Part shown: positions 7,211 to 14,496 of the stretch, in pieces | Layout of the letters: each line of letters begins with the position of its first letter | Position numbering within the stretch: the stretch's first letter is position 1 | IMG/VR virus record: IMGVR_UViG_3300045120_000566 | Span: 1 to 43,936 of that record | From: a virus | Length of the DNA stretch: 43,936 nt | Direction: 5' to 3' (one strand) | Translations under genes and position numbers: made by a program | Notes under the pieces: model-generated | What the model was told of the DNA's origin: nothing | Database searches by the model: none | The model's input: the letters and a program-made list of their open reading frames with translations, nothing else

Positions 7211-7404
7211 TCGGCCGCAAGCTTCCGCCAGTACGCCGCGAGGCGAGCCGACCAGTAACTGCTGCGCGACCGACAGTTCGGCCCGCACCACTGCTTCTGC
7301 TTCCGCTCGAGCACCCGGTCGCAACGCCAACACCGCGGCAGGAACGGCTCGAGCTGTGTGCTCGGCCGTACCCGCCGGATGAACCGCGGTTCATCACTCG
7401 TCAA
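7207..7404 (-). CDS. small CxxC zinc-finger protein
   Basis: A 65-residue protein with CWRCDRVL followed by WCGPNCRSRSSYW, a four-cysteine treble-clef-like zinc finger, and a basic, aromatic tail. The start is a TTG that overlaps the end of the upstream gene; no ATG is in frame. The fold type often binds nucleic acid. It is coupled to the VRR-NUC gene by a GTGA overlap. Confidence 0.6.
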   Translation of the reverse strand: MTSDEPRFIRRVRPSTQLEPFLPRCWRCDRVLERKQKQWCGPNCRSRSSYWSARLAAYWRKLAAE

Positions 7405-7948
7405 TACGGCGCCGCCCCCGAGCTGCTGCTGGCGCTGCTGCCGCCGGTTCGGGCTCTGGGTCGGGCGCCGTAGGCGCCCCCGCTACCGCGCGTGCCGCCT
7501 TCGGCGGGGCCTTGTCGGGCCGCAGCAGCAGCAACTTCAGCCGCTCGTTGCCGTCGGATGTGGTGTAGATCTCGAAGCTGGCGCGCGCGGTCTTGCCCAC
7601 CAGCCCTTCGGCGAAGCCGCTGTCGATGAGCGCGTCAACTTCTTCGTCCTTCATCGAGCCGCCCACGAACGCCTCGATGTAGCCGCGGCCTTTTGACGTC
7701 CCGAACGTGCTATCGCTCGTCCACGCCCAGCATTCGAAGGCTTCACCGGTGCGCGGATCCTCGAACGCTGTGCCGTCGTCGCGATAGATATTCAGTTTCC
7801 ACACGATCGCCATGGCGCCCGCCTTGGCATCGGTGAACTGACTCTCGCGCTCTTCGATCTCCCACAATTTGACCCTGTAACTCGACGACTCATCGAAGTC
7901 GTCGTCGATCGACAGGCTGAAGCCTGATGAACTTGGCCGTCTCGGCAT
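7394..7948 (-). CDS. putative single-stranded DNA-binding-like protein
   Basis: The 184-residue protein has an about 140-residue beta-rich core (for example YRVKLWEIEERE, AIVWKLNIYRDDG, ASFEIYTTSDGNERLKLLLL) and a disordered Pro/Ala/Glu-rich tail ending RRRIDE. This layout resembles phage SSB or Gp2.5-like OB-fold proteins, which cover single strands during replication. The neighbours are replication and recombination genes. I do not recognise a definite family, so the assignment rests on fold pattern and context. Confidence 0.5.
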   Translation of the reverse strand: MPRRPSSSGFSLSIDDDFDESSSYRVKLWEIEERESQFTDAKAGAMAIVWKLNIYRDDGTAFEDPRTGEAFECWAWTSDSTFGTSKGRGYIEAFVGGSMKDEEVDALIDSGFAEGLVGKTARASFEIYTTSDGNERLKLLLLRPDKAPPKAARAVAGAPTAPDPEPEPAAAAPAAARGRRRIDE

Positions 7949-7988
7949 GCTGGTCTGTCCTTCCGTCCAGTGGCGCCTTGCGCCGAAT

Positions 7989-8144
7989 TCACCCCTTCAA
8001 CGCTCGGTAGATCACGATGGTGACCACGATGATGGCGACCCACATCGCCAGCCCGACCAGGATGGCCACGACGTGCGCCAGACGCATGTGGTAGTGCGGC
8101 GCACAGTCATCGAAATAGATGCCTTTGCGCGGGTGCTCGATCAT
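7989..8144 (-). CDS. single-pass small membrane protein
   Basis: A 51-residue protein starting at the ATG that overlaps the upstream stop (ATGA). After a polar N-terminus (IEHPRKGIYFDDCAPHYH) comes one strong transmembrane helix, from about residue 24 to 46, and a short basic tail. It has no signal-peptide cleavage site that I can see. It might be an early membrane factor, for example against superinfection, but the function is unknown. Confidence 0.6.
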   Translation of the reverse strand: MIEHPRKGIYFDDCAPHYHMRLAHVVAILVGLAMWVAIIVVTIVIYRALKG

Positions 8145-8953
8145 GCTGCGAGCGCCACCCGAGGGAATGGGAACTGCTTGACCTCGTAGCCATCGAGCAG
8201 ACAGCCGCCATCGGCGTGGTGCACGCCCCCGACCTGCTTGAAGAAGTGGCTCACGCCGAAGCCACGGCACTGCTCGTTGATATCGCGCACCCAGCCGAGC
8301 TCGAACTCGCGATGCTTCGGCCCGCTCTCTCCGCCCGTGATCACCCAGTTAATCCGCGGCAGCCACTGCGTCAGGTTGAGCGGACCAAGCAGTGGTTCAG
8401 CGCTGAGGAAGTGCACCACCGCCGGTACTTCGAGCAGTGCCTCGATGCGCAGCGGCGCCCACTTCTGCAGCTCAACGCTCGTGCCCAGCCACACGTTTGG
8501 CCGAGGCGATCGCTGCCACGCGCTCGGCAGCATCTTCTTGATGTTCATCGGCCGCTTGGTCAGCAGCAGCCAGTCGAGATACGGCGTCTGCTCGATCATC
8601 TTCCACAGCCGCTCGCGCGCGTAGTCCAACTGCGGGTTGAACTCGAAGATGTCGGCCATGCTCGAGCAGAACACCAGCCGTCGCTGGCCACCGCGGACCG
8701 ATGGCTGCCAGATCTTTGTCCAGTCCGTATCGTTGGCCGCGGCCTTCTTGTTCCAGCGGACCGGCTTGCGCCAATTCTCTTCGCCGGTCACCAGCCGGCC
8801 GCTCGTGGCTGGTGGACCCCAGTAGCCAGGGCCGCGCGTGTAGTTCGTCCAGTTACGGGCGTAGCAGTGGTCACACCCTTCAGAGACTTCGTTGCAGCCC
8901 CACCAGGCGTTCCAGGTGTGGTCGCACCAGTAGATCCGTGTCGTGTCGCCCAT
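8141..8953 (-). CDS. Gp37/Gp68 family protein (DUF5131)
   Basis: The 270-residue protein belongs to the phage Gp37/Gp68 or DUF5131 family. The signature is WWGCNEVSEGCDHCYARNW, with C20, C27 and C30 spaced C-x6-C-x2-C, a pattern that recalls radical-SAM iron-sulfur clusters. Other family parts are VFCSSMADIFE, LLLTKRP, VWLGTSVE, FLSAEPLLGP and WVITGGESGP. Its biochemical reaction is not established as far as I know. Start ATG 8953 is preceded by GAGAGGAG, a strong ribosome site. Confidence 0.85.
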   Translation of the reverse strand: MGDTTRIYWCDHTWNAWWGCNEVSEGCDHCYARNWTNYTRGPGYWGPPATSGRLVTGEENWRKPVRWNKKAAANDTDWTKIWQPSVRGGQRRLVFCSSMADIFEFNPQLDYARERLWKMIEQTPYLDWLLLTKRPMNIKKMLPSAWQRSPRPNVWLGTSVELQKWAPLRIEALLEVPAVVHFLSAEPLLGPLNLTQWLPRINWVITGGESGPKHREFELGWVRDINEQCRGFGVSHFFKQVGGVHHADGGCLLDGYEVKQFPFPRVALAA

Positions 8954-8969
8954 CAGCGAAACACTCCTC

Positions 8970-9329
8970 TCAGCAGAGCCCCATACGAACAACGTCGAAC
9001 TCGCGGGCGCGACCAACGCTCAGCATCCAGCACACCGCGGCATGGTTGGCGTACGCGTCGAAGACCGACCGCGACGCATACGGCGTCGTCAACCACGTCG
9101 ACCTCAAAAACTGCCCCAGCCCAGCCGCGCCACTCCTCGCATTGACCGCGTTGGCATTCCAATGCGACTCGTACGTGACGATGCAGTCCGCGCGAGCTGA
9201 GTACGGCGAGACCTGTACGTCTTCTTCCTCAGCGCGAGCCGGCGCGGCCAGCCAGATGAGCGTGAACGCGATCAGTAGCGCGCATAGAAGGAACGTCAGC
9301 GACCACACCTCGCGGCGCGACAGCGCCAT
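8970..9329 (-). CDS. membrane-anchored lytic-transglycosylase-like protein
   Basis: The 119-residue protein starts with a hydrophobic helix (about residues 9-29) followed by an AxA-like PARAEEED site, typical of a signal peptide or anchor. The outer part has VTYESHWNANAV with a likely catalytic Glu at 54, then GAAGLGQFLRSTW, matching the lysozyme-like goose/SLT fold. It is short, so only a minimal domain is present. It lies in the early block, not with the lysis genes, so it may act at entry or in superinfection rather than in lysis. Its start overlaps the upstream stop. Confidence 0.75.
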   Translation of the reverse strand: MALSRREVWSLTFLLCALLIAFTLIWLAAPARAEEEDVQVSPYSARADCIVTYESHWNANAVNARSGAAGLGQFLRSTWLTTPYASRSVFDAYANHAAVCWMLSVGRAREFDVVRMGLC

Positions 9330-9643
9330 CAGGCGCTCTCCTCGTCGTCCAGCCGCGCACCGCAGTGCGGACAGACGGGTGGAGCTGCGTCCTGTGCCTG
9401 AGCCAGCAGCAGGATGTACTCGGCCGCCGTCTGCAGCGCTGGACTGAGTGCCGCGCTGTTGCGCAGTGCGTGCACCATGCCGTCGCGCCAGATGAGCCAA
9501 AACGTCGCGGCATCGACGTGTCCGACATCCGGGTGCCAGTGGCGTAGCGCGAAGCGACGGCGAGTAGCCGTCTGCTCAATGTCGAGCGTGGCGATGCTGG
9601 TGTCCGCGCGAGGCATAGCTTCGCCCTGGGTCGTTCTGGGCAT
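9329..9643 (-). CDS. hypothetical protein with C-terminal zinc ribbon
   Basis: A 104-residue protein with a helical body (GMVHALRNSAALSPALQTA) and a C-terminal CPHCGARLDDEE half-zinc-ribbon. Start ATG 9643 follows directly after the upstream stop; a second ATG ten codons on is possible. No family is recognised. Confidence 0.6.
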   Translation of the reverse strand: MPRTTQGEAMPRADTSIATLDIEQTATRRRFALRHWHPDVGHVDAATFWLIWRDGMVHALRNSAALSPALQTAAEYILLLAQAQDAAPPVCPHCGARLDDEESA

Positions 9644-9647
9644 CGGA

Positions 9648-9896
9648 TTACGACGCCAACTCGAGCGGTTCGACCGAGCCGAGCAGTTCGTTCAGTTGGG
9701 CGCGGGTCAGCTCGGTGTCGTCACCCTGGAGCGAGCGCCACACCGCCCAGCGCAGCAGCGCCAGGACCTGCTGCCGCGGCTTACGACCACGCAGGTCCGC
9801 GAGTTCGTGGAGGGCATGCCAGCCGGCTGGCCCGAGGTCCGTACGCACCACCGCCGGCACACTGACCGGCTTGGCGTCGGCGAATCCGTCGTGCAT
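9648..9896 (-). CDS. small putative ribbon-helix-helix-like protein
   Basis: I use ATG 9896 (82 residues); a GTG at 9968 would add 24 very basic residues. The segment VRTDLGPAGWHALHELADLR with following GRKPRQQVLALLRWAVWR looks like a short strand followed by two helices, as in ribbon-helix-helix DNA-binding proteins. The region upstream (9928-9968) has an inverted repeat GTGCGCCA/TGGCGCAC, which could be its operator. Function is unproven. Confidence 0.5.
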   Translation of the reverse strand: MHDGFADAKPVSVPAVVRTDLGPAGWHALHELADLRGRKPRQQVLALLRWAVWRSLQGDDTELTRAQLNELLGSVEPLELAS

Positions 9897-9986
9897 CCCG
9901 CCAGCATGCCGGCACACCCAAAACCGCGTGCGCCATCTTTTTCGCCGCGTGGCGTTAGCGTGGCGCACCTCCCGTCTGCGCCATTG

Positions 9987-10520
9987 TCACGCCAACATGT
10001 CGCACAGCCAGGGCAGCAAGGTCTCGAACGCGTGCCTCAGAAAACGTGCGATCTGCACCGTGCCATCGACGCGACCATCGATCACGTCCAGCACACCGTA
10101 GACGAAGGCCGCGGCCGCGGCCCCAATATGACCGAGCTGTTTCAGGATGCGCTTTTCGACGAACTTACCGCTCTTGTCGAAAACCTCGTCGACGATCTGG
10201 TGGACCAACCCGTCGCTGCCGTCAGGCTCGACTAACGCTGGCGCCGCGGCGATCAGCCCCTCCCAGGACGGACGCCAGCCGCGCTGTGGCGGCCACACCT
10301 CGACCCAATCGCGCCCGCCCAGCTTGAGGCTGCGCAGGAGGTGCTTGCGATGATCCCACCCGCGCGCCGAGAGGCGCGGGATGTGGTTCGCGGCAATATC
10401 GACGTTAGTCGGCGGCCGCGTTACCCCTGGCGCGAAGTGGCGCCCCACAGCAGCCAGGTACTCGAGTGCCTCGTGCGGTACACCGGGCTCTGGCAGCCCG
10501 AGCTGTGTCTTGTTTTCCAC
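9987..10520 (-). CDS. hypothetical early protein
   Basis: The frame is open from 10685, but codon quality improves from about 10520, where a GTG begins ENKTQLGLPEPGVPHEALEY; this gives 177 residues. A central segment (HIPRLSARGWDHRKHLLRSL) is basic and aromatic. The C-terminal half is helical with a glycine/alanine-rich hydrophobic stretch (IGAAAAAFVYGVLDVI) that could touch a membrane. No family is recognised. It is the first gene of the leftward block after the 10521-10744 spacer. Confidence 0.5.
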   Translation of the reverse strand: MENKTQLGLPEPGVPHEALEYLAAVGRHFAPGVTRPPTNVDIAANHIPRLSARGWDHRKHLLRSLKLGGRDWVEVWPPQRGWRPSWEGLIAAAPALVEPDGSDGLVHQIVDEVFDKSGKFVEKRILKQLGHIGAAAAAFVYGVLDVIDGRVDGTVQIARFLRHAFETLLPWLCDMLA

Positions 10521-10744
10521 CCGACCATGCGTCCCCCATGCAACAACAGATTGGTTCGATTCGGCCCCTTCGTTAACGGATCCTACGCAGTTTTTGATGC
10601 GCTGTGTTACGCCTTTTGCACGCCAGTCTACCCTATAGAACGGGCGTTCGGGAGAAAAAGGGGTGGTTGAGCACGCACTGAGCACGCCACAATCTCAATA
10701 ATATTGGCGTACCGACTTTTTCGAACGCCGGCACACTTGCCGGC
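10521..10744. promoter_or_regulatory. spacer between divergent transcripts, with repeats
   Basis: No gene is convincing here. The stretch holds two direct repeats GAGCACGC at 10669-10676 and 10680-10687, one helical turn (11 bp) apart, and a palindrome CAATAATATTG at 10696-10706. It lies between a leftward gene ending at 10520 and a rightward gene starting at 10745. It likely holds promoters for one or both and an operator, though I cannot fix -35/-10 boxes. Confidence 0.45.
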
Positions 10745-10924
10745 ATGGCACAGCCACGTGACGCCGGCGCGACGCGCCCTGAGGCACCTGACGCCGCGCG
10801 CCTGTTGCGCCCGGTGCCGCGCGAGACAGAGGTACTGGCACCCGTCTACGCGCTCATTCGGGAGATCGCTGAGCGACTCCGCCGCGACCAGGACTCAGGC
10901 GACGAACGCCAGCCTCGGCGATAG
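10745..10924 (+). CDS. small charged protein facing the integrase gene
   Basis: A 59-residue frame, AQPRDAGATRPEAPDAARLL through VYALIREIAERLRRDQDSG, is a plausible small helical protein. It ends at a TAG inside the left arm of the candidate attP (10918-10971) and overlaps the 3' end of the integrase gene by 30 bases on the opposite strand. A recombination directionality factor would be an attractive guess, given its place, but nothing in the sequence proves it. No clear ribosome site is visible before ATG. Confidence 0.45.
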   Translation: MAQPRDAGATRPEAPDAARLLRPVPRETEVLAPVYALIREIAERLRRDQDSGDERQPRR

Positions 10925-12673
10925 CACTTGCAGGTCGTACTTCAAGAAGCACGGCAGACAATTGCTATCGCTTGTCTGAGCCACGCTGACCTGGACCGTA
11001 CCGCTCCAGCGGATCGCCACCGTGCGCTGAGGTCTTGTCTGAACCATCACCTGCTCGCCGTCCGACCCGACCACCGCGCGCAGATTGGCCAGTCCGATGA
11101 TGCGTCGGCGATCGGCCGCAGTGGCGTGTTCAGCCACAAGCTGCACGTCGCCCGCCAGTCGCTGTAACTCGTCGACTTCAGCCGAGCTGAGTCCAGCACC
11201 AGGCGCCGCCTCGACTTCCCGCAATTCCCGTCGAAGTCGTACCAGCAGTGCTTTGGCGTCATCGCGTTCGGCTGTGTGGATGGCGGCCTCTTCCTTGGCC
11301 ATGTCGTCACCTTCAGCCTCGAGCTCCGTGAGCCGCTTGACGTGAACGCGCAGGCGACGCTCGCAACTCGCGATCTCGCCCTCCACCGCGCGCCGTCGGT
11401 CATCTCGTCCACGATCATCAAGCCGACGCCGTTCTCGCGCGGCCTCAAGCTCAGCGCGCAATCGATCTGGATCCGACAGCACCTCGACCAGCGCAGCCCA
11501 TGCCTGCGCCTCGATCAGGTCTGCACGCACACGCGGCACCGAACAGCGCTCACGGCCCACTGGTGCCCGCAGGCTGCCGCGGTCAGCTTCGCTCAGGGAA
11601 CGCGAGCAGACGTAGTAGCGATTGTTCGCCTGGTTGGCGATCTTCGTTTGGAAGATGACCGCGCGCCCCTCACGCTCAGTGCAGGGACCACACTCCAGCC
11701 GCCCCCTGAACAAGTAAGGGTCATCTTCGGCCTTGATTCGTGCGGCACCGCGGCGACCGCGCCGTGCAGCCATTGCTTCGGCCACCAGTTCGAAAGTGTC
11801 GGTGGTGACGATCGGCGTGACCGGGAACTCCCGCCCGCCCCACGTGTACGTGCCGGTGTAAACGCGATCGGTGAGGATGCGATGCACGCTGTGGCCTTCC
11901 CAGTGCCTACCAGCGCTAGCCGTGTACCACGCCTTTCGAAACGTCAGGGTGGCGCCGGGCGGCGGGATTGCTTCAGCCTGAAGCCAGACCAGGAGTGTTG
12001 CGAGTGAACCGACCAGCGCACGCGCGTAGAGTTCGCGCACCACTCGCGCCTCGGGCTCGTAGACCTCTAACCCGCAGACAGCGTGTTTCGGTGTCTCATC
12101 GCGTACGTAGCGGAATCCATACGGCGGCCGCCCACTGCCGGGCACGCGTCCTTCGTCAGCTTTGTCGCGCCGTCCATGCATCGTTCGCCACCTGATCCGA
12201 GCACGCTCGAACTCAGCGTCCATGAATGCTTCTGATTCCATCTTCTGGCGCCAATGCGTCGCGTACGGGTTGCCGTCGCCAGGATCAGGCACATCAGGCA
12301 GGTCACCCCACACCACACGTACGCCGTAGTCGCGGACCTGTCGCGTAAATGCAAGCCCCTTAGGCGTGTCGCGCGTCCAGCGATCAGTCGTTGGCACGAG
12401 CAACGTCTTGAAACGTCCAGCACGAGCGAGCTCGACAACGCGCTCGAGCTGTGGCAGATCCCAGCGAGCACCGCCAGCGTCCTCGTCGACGCCATCGCGG
12501 AAGCGCAGTTCGGCAGGCAGCGTCAGCCCGAGGTCCTGAGCCATGTCGTCGACACTGCGCTCGGTTCGCCGCAGACCGCGGCCATAGATCGCTTGAACCT
12601 GACGGCTGACACGTTCGTAGGAGGCAGCAGTCTCGACGGGGTCAGTCGCCCATGTCACCGGCGCTCTTCCCAT
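10895..12673 (-). CDS. int: large serine recombinase (phage integrase)
   Basis: The 592-residue protein has the N-terminal resolvase domain (about 14-170), with the catalytic serine in SYERVS at S23 and DRWTRD at 97-102. A recombinase domain follows (about 180-310, with GSGRPPYGFRY). Next comes a zinc ribbon with cysteines at 328, 331, 356 and 377, and a coiled coil (about 400-500). This is the classic large serine integrase layout, which joins attP and attB. The C-terminal tail after WSGTVQV is encoded by a candidate attP, so it would change upon integration. The start overlaps the end of the regulator gene by 19 bases, suggesting co-transcription. Confidence 0.92.
   Translation of the reverse strand: MGRAPVTWATDPVETAASYERVSRQVQAIYGRGLRRTERSVDDMAQDLGLTLPAELRFRDGVDEDAGGARWDLPQLERVVELARAGRFKTLLVPTTDRWTRDTPKGLAFTRQVRDYGVRVVWGDLPDVPDPGDGNPYATHWRQKMESEAFMDAEFERARIRWRTMHGRRDKADEGRVPGSGRPPYGFRYVRDETPKHAVCGLEVYEPEARVVRELYARALVGSLATLLVWLQAEAIPPPGATLTFRKAWYTASAGRHWEGHSVHRILTDRVYTGTYTWGGREFPVTPIVTTDTFELVAEAMAARRGRRGAARIKAEDDPYLFRGRLECGPCTEREGRAVIFQTKIANQANNRYYVCSRSLSEADRGSLRAPVGRERCSVPRVRADLIEAQAWAALVEVLSDPDRLRAELEAARERRRLDDRGRDDRRRAVEGEIASCERRLRVHVKRLTELEAEGDDMAKEEAAIHTAERDDAKALLVRLRRELREVEAAPGAGLSSAEVDELQRLAGDVQLVAEHATAADRRRIIGLANLRAVVGSDGEQVMVQTRPQRTVAIRWSGTVQVSVAQTSDSNCLPCFLKYDLQVLSPRLAFVA
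10918..10971. other. attP: candidate attP within the 3' end of int
   Basis: This 54-bp block is an imperfect inverted repeat in which 20 of 27 base pairs match. The outer arms GCGATAGCA and TGCTATCGC pair perfectly, and the centre reads CTTC-AA-GAAG with a non-palindromic AA at 10944-10945. Serine-integrase attP sites are about 50 bp, imperfectly symmetric and have a central dinucleotide, so length and form fit. The adjacent integrase and lack of any other such symmetry nearby support it. The site lies in the last codons of int and the last codons of the 10745 gene. Confidence 0.6.
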
Positions 12674-12924
12674 AGGTCAGTGGGTTTGACCTTGAGGGCA
12701 CGCGCGAGTTTTCTGAGCGTAGTAGGGAGGACGTTCGGGTCGCCCTGCTCGAGTCGGATGATGGTCGCACGTGAGACACCTGCACGTTCGGCGAGGTCGA
12801 TCTGCGTGAGCGCGGCACGCAATCGTAAGTCGCGTAGCCTGACCAGGGCCGGCACGTGTCCCACGGTAGTTGAATGAGGGATTAACAGGGGTGGCCTGAG
12901 TGTACTGCCGATGTCAATTGCCAT
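12655..12924 (-). CDS. XRE-family repressor-like protein
   Basis: The C-terminal part is a clear Cro/CI-type HTH: LRAALTQIDLAERAGVSRAT, then IIRLEQGDPNVLPTTLRKLA and a DLWEERR end. From ATG 12924 it has 89 residues; a GTG at 12864 would give a shorter protein starting near the HTH. It is divergent from the rightward genes starting at 12984 and directly upstream of int. This is the usual place for a lysogeny repressor. A near-palindrome ATGTCAATTGCCAT covers the ATG and may be its own operator. Confidence 0.8.
   Translation of the reverse strand: MAIDIGSTLRPPLLIPHSTTVGHVPALVRLRDLRLRAALTQIDLAERAGVSRATIIRLEQGDPNVLPTTLRKLARALKVKPTDLWEERR
12911..12924. promoter_or_regulatory. near-palindromic operator candidate
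   Basis: ATGTCAATTGCCAT matches its own reverse complement at 12 of 14 positions, with core CAATTG. It sits in the divergent region between the HTH regulator and the rightward genes, covering the regulator's first codon. That place would allow autoregulation of both directions. Binding is inference. Confidence 0.35.
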
Positions 12925-12983
12925 AGGTCGGGCAGTGTAACATACAGGTTGCACCGGTGTCGGCTAAGGGGTATCCTCAGGGG

Positions 12984-13133
12984 ATGCCAAGCAAGACCGA
13001 GCGCCTGATCACCTGCCTGGCCGTCTATCGCATCCAGCGTGTGAACCACCACTGCTCGCTGCCGCGGCCGCATACGACCCACCGCTGCTCGTGTGGTATT
13101 GAATGGCCCGAGGGTGATGGACTCGTTGGCTAA
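12984..13133 (+). CDS. small cysteine-rich protein (49 aa)
   Basis: The 49-residue frame begins PSKTERLITCLAVYRIQRV and contains histidines and cysteines (HHCSLP...HRCSCG) that could bind zinc. It starts just downstream of the divergent regulator and is the first gene of the rightward block. AAGGGG lies about 11 bases before ATG. Its end overlaps the next gene by 17 bases. No family is recognised. Confidence 0.55.
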   Translation: MPSKTERLITCLAVYRIQRVNHHCSLPRPHTTHRCSCGIEWPEGDGLVG

Positions 13134-13323
13134 GCTGCAAGCCGAACTGGCCGAAGAGCGCCAGTGGCGCCAGGAGCTGGCCGACCTGAGCGTCGATCAG
13201 CAGCGCGAGATCGAGCGGCTCAAGGCGGCATTGCGCCAGATTCTCGAAGACCCCGACGTGCGCCTACTTGACGCCCACCGCGACGATGGCTGGGAGGCCT
13301 TAGCCAGAGCTAATGGCGCATAG
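13117..13323 (+). CDS. small coiled-coil protein
   Basis: From ATG 13117 it has 68 residues. Most is a charged coiled coil (LAKLQAELAEERQWRQELAD, then REIERLKAALRQILED), with a short WEALARA end. It shares the pattern RL+xAL++I with three other small proteins in this block (13313, 13757 and 14497), so these look like paralogs. It overlaps both neighbours slightly. Confidence 0.6.
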   Translation: MDSLAKLQAELAEERQWRQELADLSVDQQREIERLKAALRQILEDPDVRLLDAHRDDGWEALARANGA

Positions 13324-13576
13324 GTCTGATAAGCGCGCCGAGCAGATCACGGTTGTCCGCGCCGAGTTGATCGCGGCCCTCAACAACCTTGACGCCCTGC
13401 GCGCCGAGGTCGAGCGGCTCAACGCTGAACGCCAAGGGTGGGCAGATACGTTCGCACAGAACATGAAGGTCATTGGAGCCGAGAACGCGCGGCTGCGAAT
13501 GGCGCTGGAAGGGGTTCTCGCTGAAGCGGATCGAAAGACAGATGCTTTTGACAGAGCGCACGCTGCGCTTGAGTGA
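13313..13576 (+). CDS. small coiled-coil protein, paralog
   Basis: An 87-residue coiled-coil protein with ALRAEVERLNAERQGW and ENARLRMALEGVLAEA. The latter matches the ENxRLRxAL motif of the neighbouring paralogs. The start overlaps the upstream gene by 11 bases. Function is unknown; it may form oligomers. Confidence 0.65.
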   Translation: MAHRSDKRAEQITVVRAELIAALNNLDALRAEVERLNAERQGWADTFAQNMKVIGAENARLRMALEGVLAEADRKTDAFDRAHAALE

Positions 13577-13579
13577 CCT

Positions 13580-13738
13580 ATGGTGAGCAAGCCGGAACGT
13601 CGGCAGCGATTGGTCGAGATCGCGGCCTGGGTGGCACAGATGTGCCTGATGTTCGGCTCGTCGCCGCACACGGCGTACACCGTCGCTGGCCTATTTGTGG
13701 AAGGCATCGACCGCGAGTGGTCGAAGCAAGGCCGCTGA
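13580..13738 (+). CDS. small hypothetical protein (52 aa)
   Basis: The 52-residue frame starts three bases after the previous stop and encodes VSKPERRQRLVEIAAWVAQM followed by a small hydrophobic helix and WSKQGR. The continuous packing with its neighbours supports expression. No family is recognised. Confidence 0.5.
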   Translation: MVSKPERRQRLVEIAAWVAQMCLMFGSSPHTAYTVAGLFVEGIDREWSKQGR

Positions 13739-13756
13739 TGTTTGGCAGATCTTGGT

Positions 13757-14023
13757 ATGTCTGACAAGATCAACACCATCCAACAACGCCTCGAGTTAGC
13801 CGGGCACATGCCAGAAGCCTTCGACACTGGCGACAGCGCCGCGTTCCGCTGGCGTGAAGATGTGACTACGCTGCTGGCCGAGAACGAACTGCTACGGGCA
13901 GCGCTTCAGAAGATCGCTGAAGGCGCACACGGCGATTACGTGGGTGCCGGGATCGGGTGGCGCTTGGGTCATCAAGCCATCGAGCACATCGCCCGAACGG
14001 CGCTTGCCAGACATAACGCTTGA
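13757..14023 (+). CDS. small protein of the ENxRLRxAL family
   Basis: From ATG 13757 the protein has 88 residues. It contains LLAENELLRAALQKIAEGAH and a C-terminal IEHIARTALARH. Both elements recur in the protein at 14497 (ENERLRAALEEIADVAH ... NIARRAL), so they are paralogs. Such motifs are common in small phage proteins, with unknown function. A TTG at 13742 could be an alternative start. Confidence 0.65.
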   Translation: MSDKINTIQQRLELAGHMPEAFDTGDSAAFRWREDVTTLLAENELLRAALQKIAEGAHGDYVGAGIGWRLGHQAIEHIARTALARHNA

Positions 14024-14034
14024 TCGACCTAAAG

Positions 14035-14256
14035 ATGGATAGATCTGACTCGATTGAAGCGAGCTACATCGCCTGGCAGTGGTGGAGCGATACGTCCGAC
14101 TACTCCCGGCCTGGCCGCTGGTCGAAGGTGCATCGGATGATTGAGCCAGGACGAACGTTGTGCGGGCTGACCCTGCCGAAGCGGGGCGACGTAGCCGACT
14201 TCGGTGATGACGTGATGGGAGACGGAGCATGCCAACGTTGCCGGAAGGCAGCCTAG
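14035..14256 (+). CDS. small zinc-binding phage protein
   Basis: The 73-residue protein (longer if a TTG at 14020 is used) has KVHRMIEPGRTLCGLTL followed by GACQRCRKAA. This H/C...CxxC pattern is typical of small phage zinc proteins with unknown role. It overlaps the next gene by 28 bases. Confidence 0.6.
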   Translation: MDRSDSIEASYIAWQWWSDTSDYSRPGRWSKVHRMIEPGRTLCGLTLPKRGDVADFGDDVMGDGACQRCRKAA

Positions 14257-14474
14257 ACAGGTTGACAGCCGAGCAGGCGGCAGTCCTAGCGCAGGGCGAA
14301 TTGCACGACCTGCGGGGAACGATGGCATCTGTGGATGAGGCAATCCGATTGATCGAATCGGGCGTCTGGTCAGGGAGCGACTTTGCTCAATGGTGGCGGG
14401 AGCGTAAAGCCGAACACGAGGCAACGATGCTGGAGCGGTTCAAGAATGCCCTTCGGCGCTCTTATCAGACCTAA
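14229..14474 (+). CDS. hypothetical helical protein
   Basis: An 81-residue, mainly helical and charged protein (DRLTAEQAAVLAQGELHDLR ... FAQWWRERKAEHEATMLERF). It overlaps the preceding gene. No family is recognised. Confidence 0.6.
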   Translation: MPTLPEGSLDRLTAEQAAVLAQGELHDLRGTMASVDEAIRLIESGVWSGSDFAQWWRERKAEHEATMLERFKNALRRSYQT

Positions 14475-14496
14475 GTGCCGTTAGATGGAGCAACCT

